This document shows positions 33,676 through 46,701 of a DNA stretch of 64,000 nt, piece after piece. A model generated the notes under the pieces. The model did no database searches. It saw only the letters and a program-made list of their open reading frames with translations, and was not told where the DNA came from. Source of the DNA: Galerina marginata (lineage: Eukaryota > Basidiomycota > Agaricomycetes > Agaricales > Galerinaceae); assembly GCA_023014335.1 (NCBI GenBank), contig JAECYW010000008.1, positions 2,294,001 to 2,358,000 on the forward strand, in the 5' to 3' direction. Each line of letters opens with the position of its first letter. The stretch's first letter is position 1. Both the position numbers and the translations under genes were made by a program.

Positions 33676-34115
33676 TTTACAAAATGATGAGCGCAAGTGA
33701 GAAGATGTATTGTATAGCTGAAGTCGAGTTGAAGTTAAGGAAGGTCAAGGTCATATTAATGCGGGAATGTGAGGGCGACCGTGGGAAGCAAGCGGAAGCT
33801 TAGTGCAATGGATTTATGGAAAATATGTACTTGCGTCTTGATGTCGGCGCCACCAATTGTTGGCTGCAGTAAATTCGTCATCCAGTTGCTGACATTGACA
33901 ACCCCAAGGATCAAGGCCCAAAAATATTTGCGTTATTGATCAAAACGCCGAGATCGGATTCAGGTGTAATACAAATCACAGCGGAAGAGAGCTACAATAC
34001 TATACAACCAAAAGCAAAGCCGATAGGTTAAACAAGTGTCGCGACGAGTTGCTGCCTAATGCCTGTTGGAAAAAAACAAATTTAAAGGAAATTCAAGGGT
34101 CATTATCGTCTAAAA
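33676..34115. other. Intergenic, no gene seen
   Basis: 440 bp between the start of F-box paralogue B and the 3' end of GH28 copy 3. Nothing recognised. Confidence 0.4.
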
Positions 34116-35831
34116 TCACCGATTCTTTGCCAATGGCGATATTTGTGGAATACCTGGGTAGTACGTGGATGGAATAGTACTGCAACAGCCACATCGCTAT
34201 ATTAGTCAAGTTGGAAATGAAGCAAGTTGGTCACTCACGGTATAGGTATTGGTTTGTTGGTGGCAAATCCTTGAGCGAGGTCCCCGGAAAGAGTGGGAGG
34301 ATTAGTATATCCAGCGGGTTTAGTGTAAGAAACGGTCGTCGGCGAATATTTTCCTCCTGATCCGCCTTTGAGGCACGCGCCGGAACCGAAGGCGCTTTCA
34401 CACTTCATGACGGCTTTCCCAGTAGCAGACCACATTTTAACATTGGAAAGTGTTATCCCCGTGCATGGTGCACCGTCTGCACAGAGGATTTGTATCGGAG
34501 GACGCTGGACACCATCGACGACCTCGCCATTCCAGTTCTAGTTGACTGTTAGAGCGATAATACAAAGTACAAAAGGTCCCAACCTGGAATTGAATATTGG
34601 ATAGCTGGACTCCATTGCCAGGAGCCTGTGTCTGCGAGGACCAGTATTGGTTAATGTCGAGTCCATAAGCAGTCCCACGAGATAGGAAGTTCTGGAACAA
34701 AACATTTTTTACGTAGCCACTTCCGCCAAAGCTCTTGATCATGAAGGCTTGATTGCCGCCATTGGTATAAACGTTTCGGTAAACAATATTGGAGATGGCG
34801 GTATTTGAACCGAGAGATCCGATAGCAGAGCCACCCGACTGGTTGCACCAGATGTTTTCAATGAGGAAGTTGGACGAAGGGCTTTTGACAGTAACGCATT
34901 CGTCGCGATTGGTGACTTCGACGTCATGTACCCAATGATTATTACCTGGAACATTGTTAGGCATGGGTCGATCCTCGTGGCTCAGAAGAATGAAAATTAC
35001 CGGAAATATCTATCCCATCCGATCCGCCAAGGTTGGTTCCCCGGATGGCGAGGTTGTATAATTCACCATTGGAGCCAGTTTGAACAATAATATGGAACTC
35101 CGGTGCTATTATAAGGAGAAATTGTCAGAAATTATCAGCAAGATGTTGAAGGGCTCACAATCAACGAAAATAAGATCATGGACAGAGAAGTTTTGTGAAT
35201 TAACGACTCGGAGGAGGCGGGGCCTAGAATCGATTCAAATAAATGAGCAGATAGAGTCGTGCATGAAAACGGACCTTACCCAGCGTTTCGGCATTGGTAG
35301 CCGTTTCCTTGTATAGCACCAGCGCTATTGCTGGAGTACATTTCAAAGTCAATTGCATTTTGGATGATGATCATGTGGCCACCGGTCGTCGCTGATCTCG
35401 TTACATAGATAAGACTCATCTTCAGGTAAATAAAATAATTGAAGCCGTACCGGTACGTGTAATGATACCATCCATCTGGAACGCCCACTTGGTACCGTGG
35501 TTCAGCGTTACCCAAGTCTTCATATTGTAGTTCCCCGGAGGAACATAAAGAGTAGACCCTGAGTTTTTCACGACGCAGTTATTGAAAGCGCTCGCAATGG
35601 CAGGGCCGATATCCTTTAATTTAAAAAAACAAAGTATATCAGAGAATGGGTCAAGTCAGTCGGAAAAGAGGAGCGCACCGAGGATCCAACTTTACCCCCG
35701 TAGTCAAGGACACTACATATTTTATTCCTTTTAGCAGAAGTGGACGTAGTCGGGCCAACCTTTCCAGTTAGCTGTCCATACGCCGCAGATGAAACCAAAA
35801 GCAGCACGGCAAAGGAGATGCTGAAGACCAT
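34116..35831 (-). CDS. Rhamnogalacturonan hydrolase (GH28), copy 3, without CBM1
   Basis: Eight exons (35831..35679, 35613..35451, 35391..35280, 35223..35159, 35105..35001, 34945..34584, 34537..34239, 34179..34116) encode 440 residues. Exons 2-7 have the same lengths as in copies 1 and 2 (163, 112, 65, 105, 362, 299), so all three share an ancestor with this structure. Active-site blocks are kept: [34 protein letters not shown]. The protein ends at SPLAKNR, just where copies 1 and 2 continue into linker and CBM1. It has a signal peptide. Catalysis should be the same, without cellulose anchoring. Confidence 0.9.
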
Positions 35832-36054
35832 TTGACAGTTTATAGAGGGCTGAAATGTTTCCGTTCAAATATCTCTGCAAGAGATGGCATTAAATACTTT
35901 TGGTATTCCCAAAAGGACCGTCATAAAAGCGGCGTTTCGCCTCGTCCCCGCTGACAACATCGGAAAATCGTCTTCAACATGTAGTAGAGAAACTCCGGAA
36001 AATCTGAAGAAATTTGTCACTTGAGCATTATATTCGGATATTATTAAAGCCATT
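35832..36054. other. Upstream region of GH28 copy 3
   Basis: Reads on the minus strand with a TATAATGC box near 36025-36032, about 195 bp before the ATG. The CAACC/GGTTG inverted repeat of copies 1 and 2 is not seen here. Confidence 0.35.
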
Positions 36055-37000
36055 TACGATGGTTCAGGAGCAGGTAGTTGTAACACAAGTGGACTATATT
36101 CCATATAGAGAAGGTGGTCCACATATTGTTCAAATGATGCCGTGCCGAGACTTGTACAGGTGACATATGTAGAGTCTATTACCCCAGCTTCCAAGATTGT
36201 CGAGTAAATATAGTCCAGTGCCACCGCGAACTTGGCCTCAGGTTGGTTGACCACGTAGTCAGATTATACCCTCCGTCCCAGATTTATTCAATGCAAAGCA
36301 AAGGTCCTCATTGATATCAACGAAGGCTCCTGAAGCGTCCCTTGTCGAGCCCAATGCTTTCAAGGTTTCGGATGCTCGCAGGAAGTGAAGCTAAGTGAAG
36401 TTTGGACACCGGTCCGCGTCCCAGAAGAAGCGCAACACGGGGCCAATAAGAAAATTCGATAATTTCCCGACGATTTTATTTGCATGTACTCCTTCTGGCA
36501 AGAACCGGCTGTCATTGAATTAGGGTGTGGTTGTAGACCCCTGCAGACGTCATTTTGTTCCGGAGAAACCGAGGCTGCACATTGCTTAGCCCCCAACAGG
36601 TCCCAAATACTTCCACCATGAGCAAAGCTATTCATTCTTGAGCCGAAAAGAAAGGCCAGCGTTGACAGAAGTATAAAACCACCTGCGACTAAGAATAAAA
36701 AATATAATGGCAAGCGGCAGAATTCTGGACCCTAGTTTGACGAACAGTGTTGCTCCCATGAACATTGGTATGCGAAGCTTTGAAGTGGTTCGCCATAGAG
36801 GTAGTAATATATAAACCCAGAAGTGGCCTTGTCCGAAGAAGGCGCTGAAGGCGCAGAGACAGAAGAGCCTCGTGAAGAATAATATGTGCATGATACGCCC
36901 GAAGTATTGTAAGGTGATCCTGAAGGAACCTAGACATCATCAAGATAGTTCTGAGACAAAGCCACTTACTGCCAGCGCACCATGCTAAGCCTCCTCTCAT
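36055..37000 (-). CDS. Unresolved multi-exon locus, possible membrane or secreted protein
   Basis: A first exon MRGGLAWCAG (37000..36970) ends at a consensus GTAAGT. Two acceptors are possible. GATGTCTAG opens a hydrophobic frame (..LFCLCAFSAFFGQGHFWVYI..), and CCTTCAG opens a polar frame (SPYNTSGVSCTYYSSRG.., ATSGFIYYYLYGEPLQSFAY). Further exon-like frames follow: SFAHGGSIWDLLGAKQCAAS with many Cys, ALGSTRDASGAFVDINEDLC, and NQPEAKFAVALDYIYSTILE to a stop at 36054-36056. I could not find one splice set that joins them all, so it may be a damaged gene. The family is not recognised. Confidence 0.28.
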
Positions 37001-37654
37001 TCTGTTCCTTTCGCCGTCTTCAGGCCGGGTGTTGTGCCGTCAGACCATGCCACTTAGGAGACCCTGTGTAAAAGTGAATTCAAACCTCGTCTTGCCTTCG
37101 TCGCATATATAAGGCGGCATAGAATTGAGGATAAGGATACATATACATCTGGCTTATGCCTTTGGAATGAGCAACCTCATTGGACTTGAAAGCAGGAAAA
37201 CTCAGCCCGACTGGTTCAAGTTTTCGAGGAATCGGGCCACATCCTGAAGCCTAACTGCCCTTCATGTTTTGGTTCCTGATACTATTGGCAATCAATACAA
37301 GCTCAAAGGTGATATATGTACTCGCCTCACCTCCTTTGTTATATTGTCAATGTTAGAGCAAGAAAACGTGAAGACAAGAAAAGAGTGACAAAGGAACTTT
37401 TTATTCCCAAATAGGCATACACAAATTAGGGGTGCTAACCTTGTCACCCCAATTTGGACCATCTTCCAGCCCCCGAATCAACTCTCATGGCGTTTAATTT
37501 GGGATTGCCGTTATCTTTAGCAAGATCGCCATAATCGCTGTCTTTCGAACCCTTCATCATTTAATCTTTGAACGGTCCAAAGGCTGGGTCAGGCCACGGA
37601 TTCGTTTCACTGCCCGAGTCCACGAGATACAGGAAGCAAAAGGGCCTAACGCAG
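37001..37654. other. Intergenic between divergent loci
   Basis: No gene recognised. TATATAAGG near 37106-37114 may be a minus-strand-side promoter element; the upstream region of the gene at 37655 is also here. Confidence 0.35.
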
Positions 37655-39442
37655 ATGCTTAATCTTGACGTCGTATACGAAATCATCGACGAACTATGCA
37701 CCTTCGATAGCAGGGATCGCCAGGTTTCTCTGCGCAACCTTGCGCTTGTTTGTCGTGGCGTCAACCAAGCAGTTCGACCGTTCTTGTTTGCTGAAGTGAG
37801 ATGGCCTCATCCCGACAAACACGATCAAGAAACTGGGCTCCACTTCTTCCCGGAGGGGCTGTGGGTGTATTTTAAGTGAGTGGATTATCTCAATCAGAAT
37901 GTGGCGTTCAGCAGGAGCTGCAGCTCTTTTTGACCAATTTGAATTATGAATGTTTTAGGACTTTTTATCTGGATTGGCCAGACCACTGGCCTGATACGTC
38001 TCCTCCACTATGGGGCACCAAGCAGTTTGGTTTGTACTCCCCCAAACATCTGGATAAATTGGAGAACGCGCTTCCGAAGATGTCCAACATATACACATTC
38101 CAAATGACATGCCCCTTCTTCCCTCCCAACTCGTTTATCCGTGCCCTTGTCGGGTGCCCCAATATCAAAGACCTTAGAATCATAGACACCCCGTTCAACA
38201 TTGGCATTACATCAAGCACACTGCCCTCCTCGTTTAACCTCGAGCGCGTTACGTTGACCCCAGTAGGCGAGGCCATTCGGGCAGGCGAGGGCCCGTTCGA
38301 CAAGAAATACTACGATGTAACGTACTGGACGCGAGAATACCGCAAGCGCCACTGGAACGAGAGCCACGGCGGGTTCTACGCCCGCTCATTGACGGCCGTC
38401 TTCTGCCTCGCGCGGCCGGATGCGTTACGCTACATCCAGATCTCGGGCAGCTATTGCACGCTGTACGATTTCAAGGAGCGCATGTGGCCGAACCTGGAGA
38501 CGCTGGTTCTGACCGGCCCCGAGCCGGTGACCAGCGCCAGTTTGGCTGAGGTGGTGGGAAGGATGCCCAAGTTGACCGATTTGAGGGTGTTGTTCTCCAA
38601 GGCCGCCCCACCGGCTGCGGCAGTAGGATCTGGAGACACGTTCAGGTTCGTGTACCCATGGCACGATGAACGGCAAAACTTGGGCTGGACACAGCAGTAC
38701 ACGACGCCGAATAAGGTACTCGGACAGCTCAAGCGCCTCGCGGTGTCGAATGCGTGTAACATGAAAGACGCTTTTCGCTATGTCAAATCGTTGGAGCGGT
38801 TGGCGTTTGTCGCGCTCATCAATCACCCAAGAATACCGATTGCGAAGAGCCGAGAGGATGTGAATGAGTTACTGGAGGATATCGAGGCGAACGGGGCGGG
38901 GATGCTTTTGAAGCATATCAGGATCGTTATGGAGGAGGGGATGGATTTTACGCTGTTTGAAGAACTAGGACGGATTTGCCCATTGTTGGAGGTCGTTGAA
39001 GTGGAGGTTTGTGGATACCGCGAAGGAGAAGCTGGCTTCGAGTGGGTGAGTTCTCGAAATTTACTTCTTCTGGTTTACCGTATATCTCATTGCGAAATCA
39101 TGGGTGCAGACGGACTACGGAGATGCATTTGAAAAATATCAACACTTGCGGAATCTGCGGATCGCGATACCCTTTGAAGGGTGTGACGAGCACCATCCCG
39201 ATCCTGAAGGATTCCTACGCTCCGACCGTCAAGATTGTGGGAGTTACATCGCCTCTCGTGTACCTGCCCTCCGTCGGATTGGCTTTGAGTACCGCACGCG
39301 TATGGGCAGTCATCGGTACGAAGACCGCTGGTTGGACTTCGATATCGAGCGTCTTGGCGATGGGACAATTACTTTAAGAGAGCTGGGGCCGACTTGGTAT
39401 CCGTTTCCTGAGGTTTGGGAACCGGTCCCTTTGCAGCAGTAA
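37655..39442 (+). CDS. F-box-like protein
   Basis: Three exons (37655..37864, 37912..39045, 39110..39442) encode 558 residues. The N-terminus MLNLDVVYEIIDELCTFDSR..LRNLALVCRGVNQAVRPFLF fits a divergent F-box. The body has repeated Leu-rich stretches separated by loops (PNIKDLRIIDTP, PNLETLVLTGPE, PKLTDLRVLFSK), typical of agaricomycete F-box/LRR-like proteins. It is not close to the pair at 30-34 kb. Exon 1 ends at GTGTAT rather than the GTGAGT 9 bp downstream, because only the first keeps the frame. Role as SCF adaptor is from the family; substrate unknown. Confidence 0.72.
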
Positions 39443-39775
39443 ATATTTTGGACTTATGAGTTGTCGAATTGTATTTCTATACTAGGTTGGGATTCGGGGA
39501 CATTATGTACATTGTATTATTGGAGCCACTTGTTATGTATTAGCGTACCAAGTGAATTTGTGACATCTACCCTTCGAATCATGGATGTGCAAGGCTGGCG
39601 TCGCATTGCGTCAAAACAACTCGTCCGAGATTTGCGCACTGTGGGCAATTCAACCATCCGAGTGTTTCAACAGTGCTGGAGGCCACATACATAGGCGTTG
39701 GATTGGAGGTTTCGATCCGCCGGTTGGCCATAAGCTATCAAAAAATAAGCCAAGACTGTCAAACGGTGAACATCT

Positions 39776-39936
39776 CATTACTGTACCATTCCGACCAACT
39801 CTTCACGTCACACGTCACAACAGAAAAGCAAGTCTTTTTTTTTATTCGCCTTAAATCAAAAGAAAATTTTTCGGCCCTCTTGGCAAAAAAAAAAGTCCAA
39901 ATCCATGAAGAGTTGGTCGAAATTCTACAGTAATAA
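39776..39936. repeat. Small foldback (MITE-like) sequence
   Basis: The left arm (about 39776-39806: CATTACTGTACCATTCCGACCAACTCTTCA) pairs with the right arm (about 39906-39936: TGAAGAGTTGGTCGAAATTC, then TACAGTAAT). Inside, a T-run and an A-run pair again. The total is about 160 bp with no frame. Confidence 0.5.
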
Positions 39937-40827
39937 TCCAGCATGCGAACGGCAGGGCAATGTCAAATGGTGAATCATGCTGGTTCAGTGTTACCGCAGC
40001 CAGGAGCAGTGTTTTAGACACGACGAGCGATTTGCGGGCTCAGAGTGACCTATGAAGAGTCAACGGAGAGAGAATACGCAATGCCAGAAACTTACTTCGA
40101 GTAGGTACCGGTACCGCCACAAATAGTTTTGGACTACTCGTCAGAGGCATCTCCATGGGTGACGCCAAGTCAACACGAGGACGGAATAATCTAACATTCC
40201 AAAGCAATCTGTCGGTTGGAAAAGTCGTATTTAACCGCCCACGTTTGTAAACGTTCGTTTGCTGGGTCCGCGTTAACCGATACTCGTTGTGAACACGAAA
40301 AAGTCCTGGAATGCTGGACGCCTGATGATGATGTCGGTGATCGCAGCCCAGCCTCATGTTCACGCATGAATGATGAATCGATGACGTTTGAATAGGAAAG
40401 GGAACCTCGTCCGAACCTAACGCAAAGGCATTTCTTTCCGCCATTCCAGTATGGAATATCGTGGAGGCTGAAAATTAGAAAAATAACATGGGAGAAAGGA
40501 AATGAGGAAGGAGTGTTTTCCGTGATATTTTTATCAATCACATTCCCACGCCTGTTAATTACTCATGTCCTTCTCCCTTCTATCGTCGAACTGGCTTTTT
40601 TCCATCGCAGGGTGGCCGTAATATCAGTGTAATAGTCGCCTTCACATTTTTTCCTGTGCTGTTTCAGAGATACCGGACGGAGAGAGGTTGAGTAAAAGGA
40701 ATTATCCACCGTTGTCGGCCCAAAATAGCCAGATCAGTCTCATTGTGTCACGAGTAGCGGCGGCATTTCGGTGAGGCCACAGCCCAAAGCTCTTCACAAG
40801 CAGCACGCCTTTTTCTTCACCCCCGCC
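39937..40827. other. Intergenic, no gene seen
   Basis: About 0.9 kb, presumably promoter of the large RING-H2 gene. Frames on the minus strand are short and not family-like. Confidence 0.4.
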
Positions 40828-43800
40828 ATGTCCTCAAACTGTCCTCCCCAGCTCCAGCTTTCCATACAGCCGAGCACAACGAACTTCAAGAGGTCCTTCG
40901 AACAGTTTGGCTTTGACCTGGAGAGCCCAGTAGGCGCCTCTGACGCTGGGAGCAGTGGTTCCAACAATGGCAACGATCGCAACAAGAGAGCGAGGAGTTC
41001 AAGCAGTTTCTCAGAGGGTAGCGATTCTACCGATGGGTCTCGTTCGTCTTCGTCAACATTGGCTTCCGGATCAGAATCAGGCTCAAGCTTGATGAGTCTA
41101 TCGAGGGGTGAACCCACCAGGGCTGGCGGTATCGCGAGCAGCGACCTCCTGTCACGGCCCATCGTCGTCCTGACTCCGGAACTATCAACACGCGCCTCGT
41201 TGGACCCACCAAGGCTGCCCACACCTATGATTCAAGACATCGACATGACAGATTATACACCCGTTCAGGAAGAGAACACAGCCTTCTCTGCAAATTTAGC
41301 AGCCCAAAGCCAAGTACAGCAGCGAGCAAGTGAAGATAGATATCGGTTGTCTTTGGAGAGGTTTAATGCTTTTGAAAGCGAAATTTCTGTACTGCGCAGG
41401 TCGCAACCTCCATCACCCGCTGTGCCCCGATCACCCACGCCTCCTCCAACTTTGCCCCCGCTGAGCATATCAGGCAATCGCGCCCGCATATCAGCGAGTG
41501 ACCTGGCATTCTTCCATCCTTCCCCAAGACCATCGACACCTTTATTTGTTGCAGGAGAGACCTTCTTTCATCTGGAAAGCCCTTCCAGCACCCAAGCCCA
41601 GAGTCCTACTACAATTCGTGATAATTCCTTTCACGAAGAACAAAGGCAAGAACCACACAATTCAGATGAGGCGCCTATTTCATCAATCCCAAATGGTAAG
41701 AAATCTCACTACAAGTGTACATTTTTCTGCACAGGATTGACGCTAATTATAATTCGTGCCTCTTTCAGCCCACCTTCGTTTCAGAACGCCTCTCACCCTT
41801 TCATCCGGTCCCCGTATGGACTTTCACCCAGCTTCATCTAGTCGGCAGCCATCTTTGAATAGGAGGACAAGTGATGAGCTCGAGGCAGTGAATGTCTTCC
41901 GCCAGCGTTTAAACACCGCTCTTGATCGACTACGACCAACGTCGCCTCTGGTTCCTGGTCTTGGGGATGGGGATAATATTGCAGATGAAGAAGAGGCGCA
42001 GGAGCCATATGCGAGCATCGTTTCGCTCGGAAACGAAGAGCTGGACGACGAAGAAGACGATGAGGACGAGGATGATGAGGACGAGGATGAGGATGAGGAT
42101 GAAGAAGATGTAGACGATGAGGTAGATGAAGAAGACGAAGAAGATGACGAAGAGTTGGAAGACGAAGAAGAAGAAAACGTGCGATCATTACTAAACCAGG
42201 TGTTGCCCCCAAACCCACCGACACTGCCACCTATACCCCCAATTACTGCAGGTGCAGAAGGTGGTTGGAGTGACTCTGTCTCATTTCTCGGCGATAATGA
42301 TGTGGTGCCAGCCACTGATCCTGCAACATCTTCTGCTGTCTGGCATGCGTTCAACTCCACGCTACGGTCCCAGATTCTGAATCCGAATCTTCGAGACCAT
42401 CCGCTCCCTTCTCCGCTTCTACGAGATCTGCATAGCTGGATGGAGGGCCGACGACATGGAAACACTAGCCCTTCAAATGAAGCAGGAGGAATGTTAGATC
42501 CAACCTCTGATTCAACAGACGCCCGTCAACGACAACAGCAAACTCCAACCGCACAATCGTCTACAGACTCACAATCTGCCAGAGATGCTGATTGGAGTTT
42601 TTATGAATCCATGTTCGATCCCTTCACATCGAGCAGCATGCTCTCTGCTGCTGCCTCGTCCGCCGCGGCAACAGGATCAGGATCGACTCCGGCAGCAGGA
42701 TCCTCAAGGCCATCTGGATATTCCGGGGCACCAGGAATAAGCACGACCTCGGCCTCCTCCTCGTCATCATCAGATCTATTTGGCAATCCTGTCTCTGTTC
42801 CGTACAGCCGGAATGTAGCAGACGAGGCAGCCGTCAGAAGCCTGGATCATGGGATAGGCACGGGGTTAGGGTTTGGATCTGCTGGCTCGGCATTTCGTCC
42901 GTCTGTCCACAGGCCGCCTTCGAGGCTTCATCCAGGCATGGATGGCCATGGGCAGACGATAGCAGCGTCGTCATCGTCGACTTCAAGTGCACGGAACTCT
43001 AGCACTGGAGCCGCTGCTGGTGGTAGTGGGGATTCGAGCAGAACTTATCAGACGTTTTCTGGGTGAGTTTCTATATCTCTTCTTGCTAGTTTGACTTCAA
43101 GAATTGTTCTGACCGTACTTTCCTCGTCCCTTCTATATAGCCATGAGTGGCAATATTCGCATGTAGACGGAAATGAGAGCACGCCATCGACAGACCTGGA
43201 ACTGGGTTTCTCCAGCCTGGCTGGGCATGCAGGCTCGCCGTCTTCGCCCTCGTCGCAGCAGCAGGCTCCGCGCGTGGATCCACTCCCTTCAATTCCGTCC
43301 CCTGGTTTTACGTCTCAGCCTTTTGAACATCTGTTTTCCCCACCGTTGGACCCTTTCACACAATTTTCGCGGACGACAGGACCGAGCTCACCCGCTCTGC
43401 CTTCCTGGATGGATTCTACGTCAGCGCACCAGACCACTGATTCTAACACCTTCACGCCGACATCGACATATCCAGCAGCAAACTCTCACACGCCGCAGGA
43501 GGCGCCGTCGTTCGCACATTGGCCATGGACAGCGTACCCAGATCCATCTGGTTCTGAGCCTGCTTCGAGGCCAACTGCATCGACTTCAACAGCGACGTCG
43601 ACTTCCATGCAACCTAGGGATGTGGCCCAGCCCTTTTACGTCCGACAGAGACTGCGCTCGTCTACCTCGTTGGCGGCGGAGAATGCTGCTGAGGTTAGGA
43701 GGAGAGAAGATTATGCAGAGATTGATAGGTCAAGAAGGGTGCACTTCAGGGCTCCGGAGGCGGAGGACAGTACAGGAAGGGACTCGACCGATAACAACGG

Positions 43801-46701
43801 AAGCAATGGTGCCGGCTTTGGCGGTCAGAGGCTAAGGCAAACCTTGGACGAGTTCATTACCGATAGTGAGAGACGGCTGCGAGCATTTCCTGGAGGCGCA
43901 GAGATATTGCAGAGCATTCCTCCAAGGAATAGTTACCGTCCAGCTGATCCTCCGTCTTCCTCCTCCACGACCAGAGACTCTCCACTGGATTCGGCCATCA
44001 CAGGGAGACGAGGACGTTGGGGGATGCCTATGCCAACTACAACAAGCACACCTGGTACGATCACCGTTGATACGACTGGTGATGTCGTTATGCTTAGCCT
44101 GACAGATTTTGGTGGAAATCCTTTATCATTGCAGCTTCCAGCTATAGTTAATCCAGCTATAGCCGACAGTGGCCATAGGGCCAGTGAGAGTACTGCGCCT
44201 CGCGTTGAACAGACGACTGGGTCCAATGCTGCTTTCTCTTGGTTTGACCTCCCCGCTTCGTCGCAAGCCTCAAGGACAGAGGACCAAACTAACACTATGA
44301 CAACAACGCCGCCGACTACTACTAACTCATCCCCTACATCGCCTTCTTTTTCTGCCTATCCTCCCACTCGAGGGGTGTACGAGGTCCAGAACAGGACAAA
44401 CGACCAGATGCACAGTCTGTCGGGCTCTGGACCAACATATCACAGCGGTGTTCCATCACTACCTCCGCCTGACCTCGGTAGCACCTTTGACGCTGAAGGC
44501 CCCGCTCAAACCTTCACGCCAGCCAATACCTCGTCACTACAAAGTGATACTCGGTCGCACTTCGCGCGTAGGTTCAGCGAATTAGTAAACGACAGAGGCT
44601 TTCGTGGGACGTTCGATCAATCTCATTTCGACCCAACCACCCATACCAACCCCTTGCAGCGGCAGGCTGAGTCCACGATACAACGCAATCGCATGGTGGC
44701 TTCGGAGGCTTCGTTTCAGCGTCCTGAACCAACACCCCAGGCGACAGCGAGGACGACGGAAGAGATGCCTTCTCATGACCGGCTTCGGCGCTTGATGGAT
44801 GAAAGGAACAGATCTCCATGGGCTGTGGAGAACAATAGGCCGCCGCCGCCAAGTCAATACGTTAGACCTCCATCTTCTGTTGGAGTTCCGTTTCCAATGC
44901 CCTCGGAGGAGACACGATGGCTTGAAGGGGGTGAGAGCAGTAGGCCGCGGCAGCCTTCCACCTTCAGTGAAAACGTGCGAACGCTCGAGCAGCAACGCGC
45001 CCGGCTGGCAGAGTTAGCTGAAAGCTTAGAAACGCACCGCCGTCCGCAATACCGTCCCATCAATCCCGAGACGTTCACAGCTGGTCCATTCCGGAACACC
45101 ATGCAGCACCACCTCGAACGCCAGAATTCACTGCGCCGAAGAAATATCGCGCAACCTCCTCCTGCTTCTAACCCTCCTACCATTCCACCTCTTTCTTTAG
45201 GAGAGAACATTACTTCCCTTCGCAATACACTGCAAGATCAAGTATCTCGGTCAAGCGCAGCGAGCTCTCATTCAGGCTCGTCAGCATCTTCTGTTGCTAC
45301 CGACAGCAGCTCCAGTTCTCATCAATCGGTCGAAGGACCTCCAAGGCGCGACACACGATTTGTACGAGCTCTCGACAGGCCCACGGCTCTTCAACCCCGT
45401 ACATTTCCTCGGACGTCATTCGCCTCCGCCAGAGCAGCCGCCTTGAACACGAACAACGAAAATGGTCGTAGTAACCCAGGTGGGCGTGCAGATGTGCACG
45501 ACTTTATCAGCCGGCAAATTCGAATGGAGGGGTCGAGAGTGGAAGATCCAACTGCACCTCTCCCTGGCACAGGACCGGGACGTAGCATGATTGAGCCTCT
45601 CCGTCCGGATGGACGGAACCTTGCTCGTCAGAGGCAGCTTATACAACAATTTCAAAACCATCATCGAGATGCAGATGGCTCTGCAGCTCCGTCCCTCCCT
45701 GCTCGTCACAATAGATACTCGGGTTTCGGGATGGATGTAGACAATTCAGACACTACCCGTCGCGAAGCTTCCGAGACTGAGAACGACTCGATACGCGAAG
45801 GGACATTGGCGCATACGATGAGAGGTCGCAGGGGGAGGTATCCGCGTGGGAATGCAGAGCTGCTCTCGTTCGGAACGAGAAGGATAAGGGCTTTGGGTGA
45901 TTTTGTGGTGCGTTTCTCTCTTTGACCTTTCAGCTTACCCAAGTATTAATACATATGATGTCCAGCGCGATGAGGACTTCGATGAATCATATGAGAGCTT
46001 GTTGACGTTGGCTCAGACATTGGGCGATGTCAAGCCACGATCGACGCCAAGCGAAATCATTGAGAAGATGGAGAAGGGCCTGTACAAGGACTGGGCCACA
46101 CCTGACAGTGACCAGAGGTGTCCCATATGTCTGGACGATGTGCGTTCTCCTCTCAAGCGACTACCTTCAATGAGGTCTAACCGTTTTGTGTTGCAGTACG
46201 AACCAACAGATCCTGTCCTCAAACTGAACAACTGCTCGCACTGGCTTCATCAAGATTGTCTGAATGTTAGTCATTTAATTTTTTCTGCTTTGTAACTCTA
46301 AATCTGACCCCAATCCGCTCACCTAGCAATGGCTTACAACAGCCAGCACCTGCCCTGTATGCCGTAAATCTGTCCATGCAACCACCGCCGCTCCCATTCG
46401 TCGAGTTCCTTTGCACCATCACCATCACTATCATCACGTCCAACACCCACCGCAATTGCAGCGGATATTTGGAAATCCCTTCAGGCGTCCGCCTACTTCG
46501 CTTACACGGGAACCTTCTCTGCCTGGGGCCGCTCCTGGTCCGAGTTCTGGAACTGGCCCGAGGCCTGGACCTGGAGATTCAGGTTCTGGCAATGGCAATG
46601 GCAATGGCAGTGGTGGAACCTCCTTCAGCAACCGAGGAACCCAGGGCAATAATGGCACCAACGGCAATAGTGGCAACTCCAGCGCGCCATGGCATCGGTG
46701 A
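40828..46701 (+). CDS. Large RING-H2 protein, probable E3 ubiquitin ligase
   Basis: Six exons (40828..41695, 41769..43062, 43141..45907, 45966..46139, 46197..46265, 46327..46701) encode 1848 residues. The RING-H2 finger lies near the C-terminus with all eight ligands: Cys1695, Cys1698, Cys1714, His1716, His1719, Cys1722, Cys1733, Cys1736 (CPICLDD .. NNCSHWLHQDC .. CPVC). Everything before it is low-complexity Ser/Pro/Thr/Asn sequence with an almost pure Asp/Glu tract (about residues 379-426). A His-rich run and a Gly/Asn-rich tail follow the finger. RING-H2 proteins recruit a ubiquitin-charged E2; substrates and location are unknown. Only the C-terminal 150 residues are likely to be conserved beyond close relatives. 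Confidence 0.85.

Noticed and set aside
41824..42465. 213-codon frame rich in poly-Ser on the minus strand
   Set aside because: Antisense of the acidic tract of the RING-H2 gene (GAG/GAC read backwards gives Ser/Leu).
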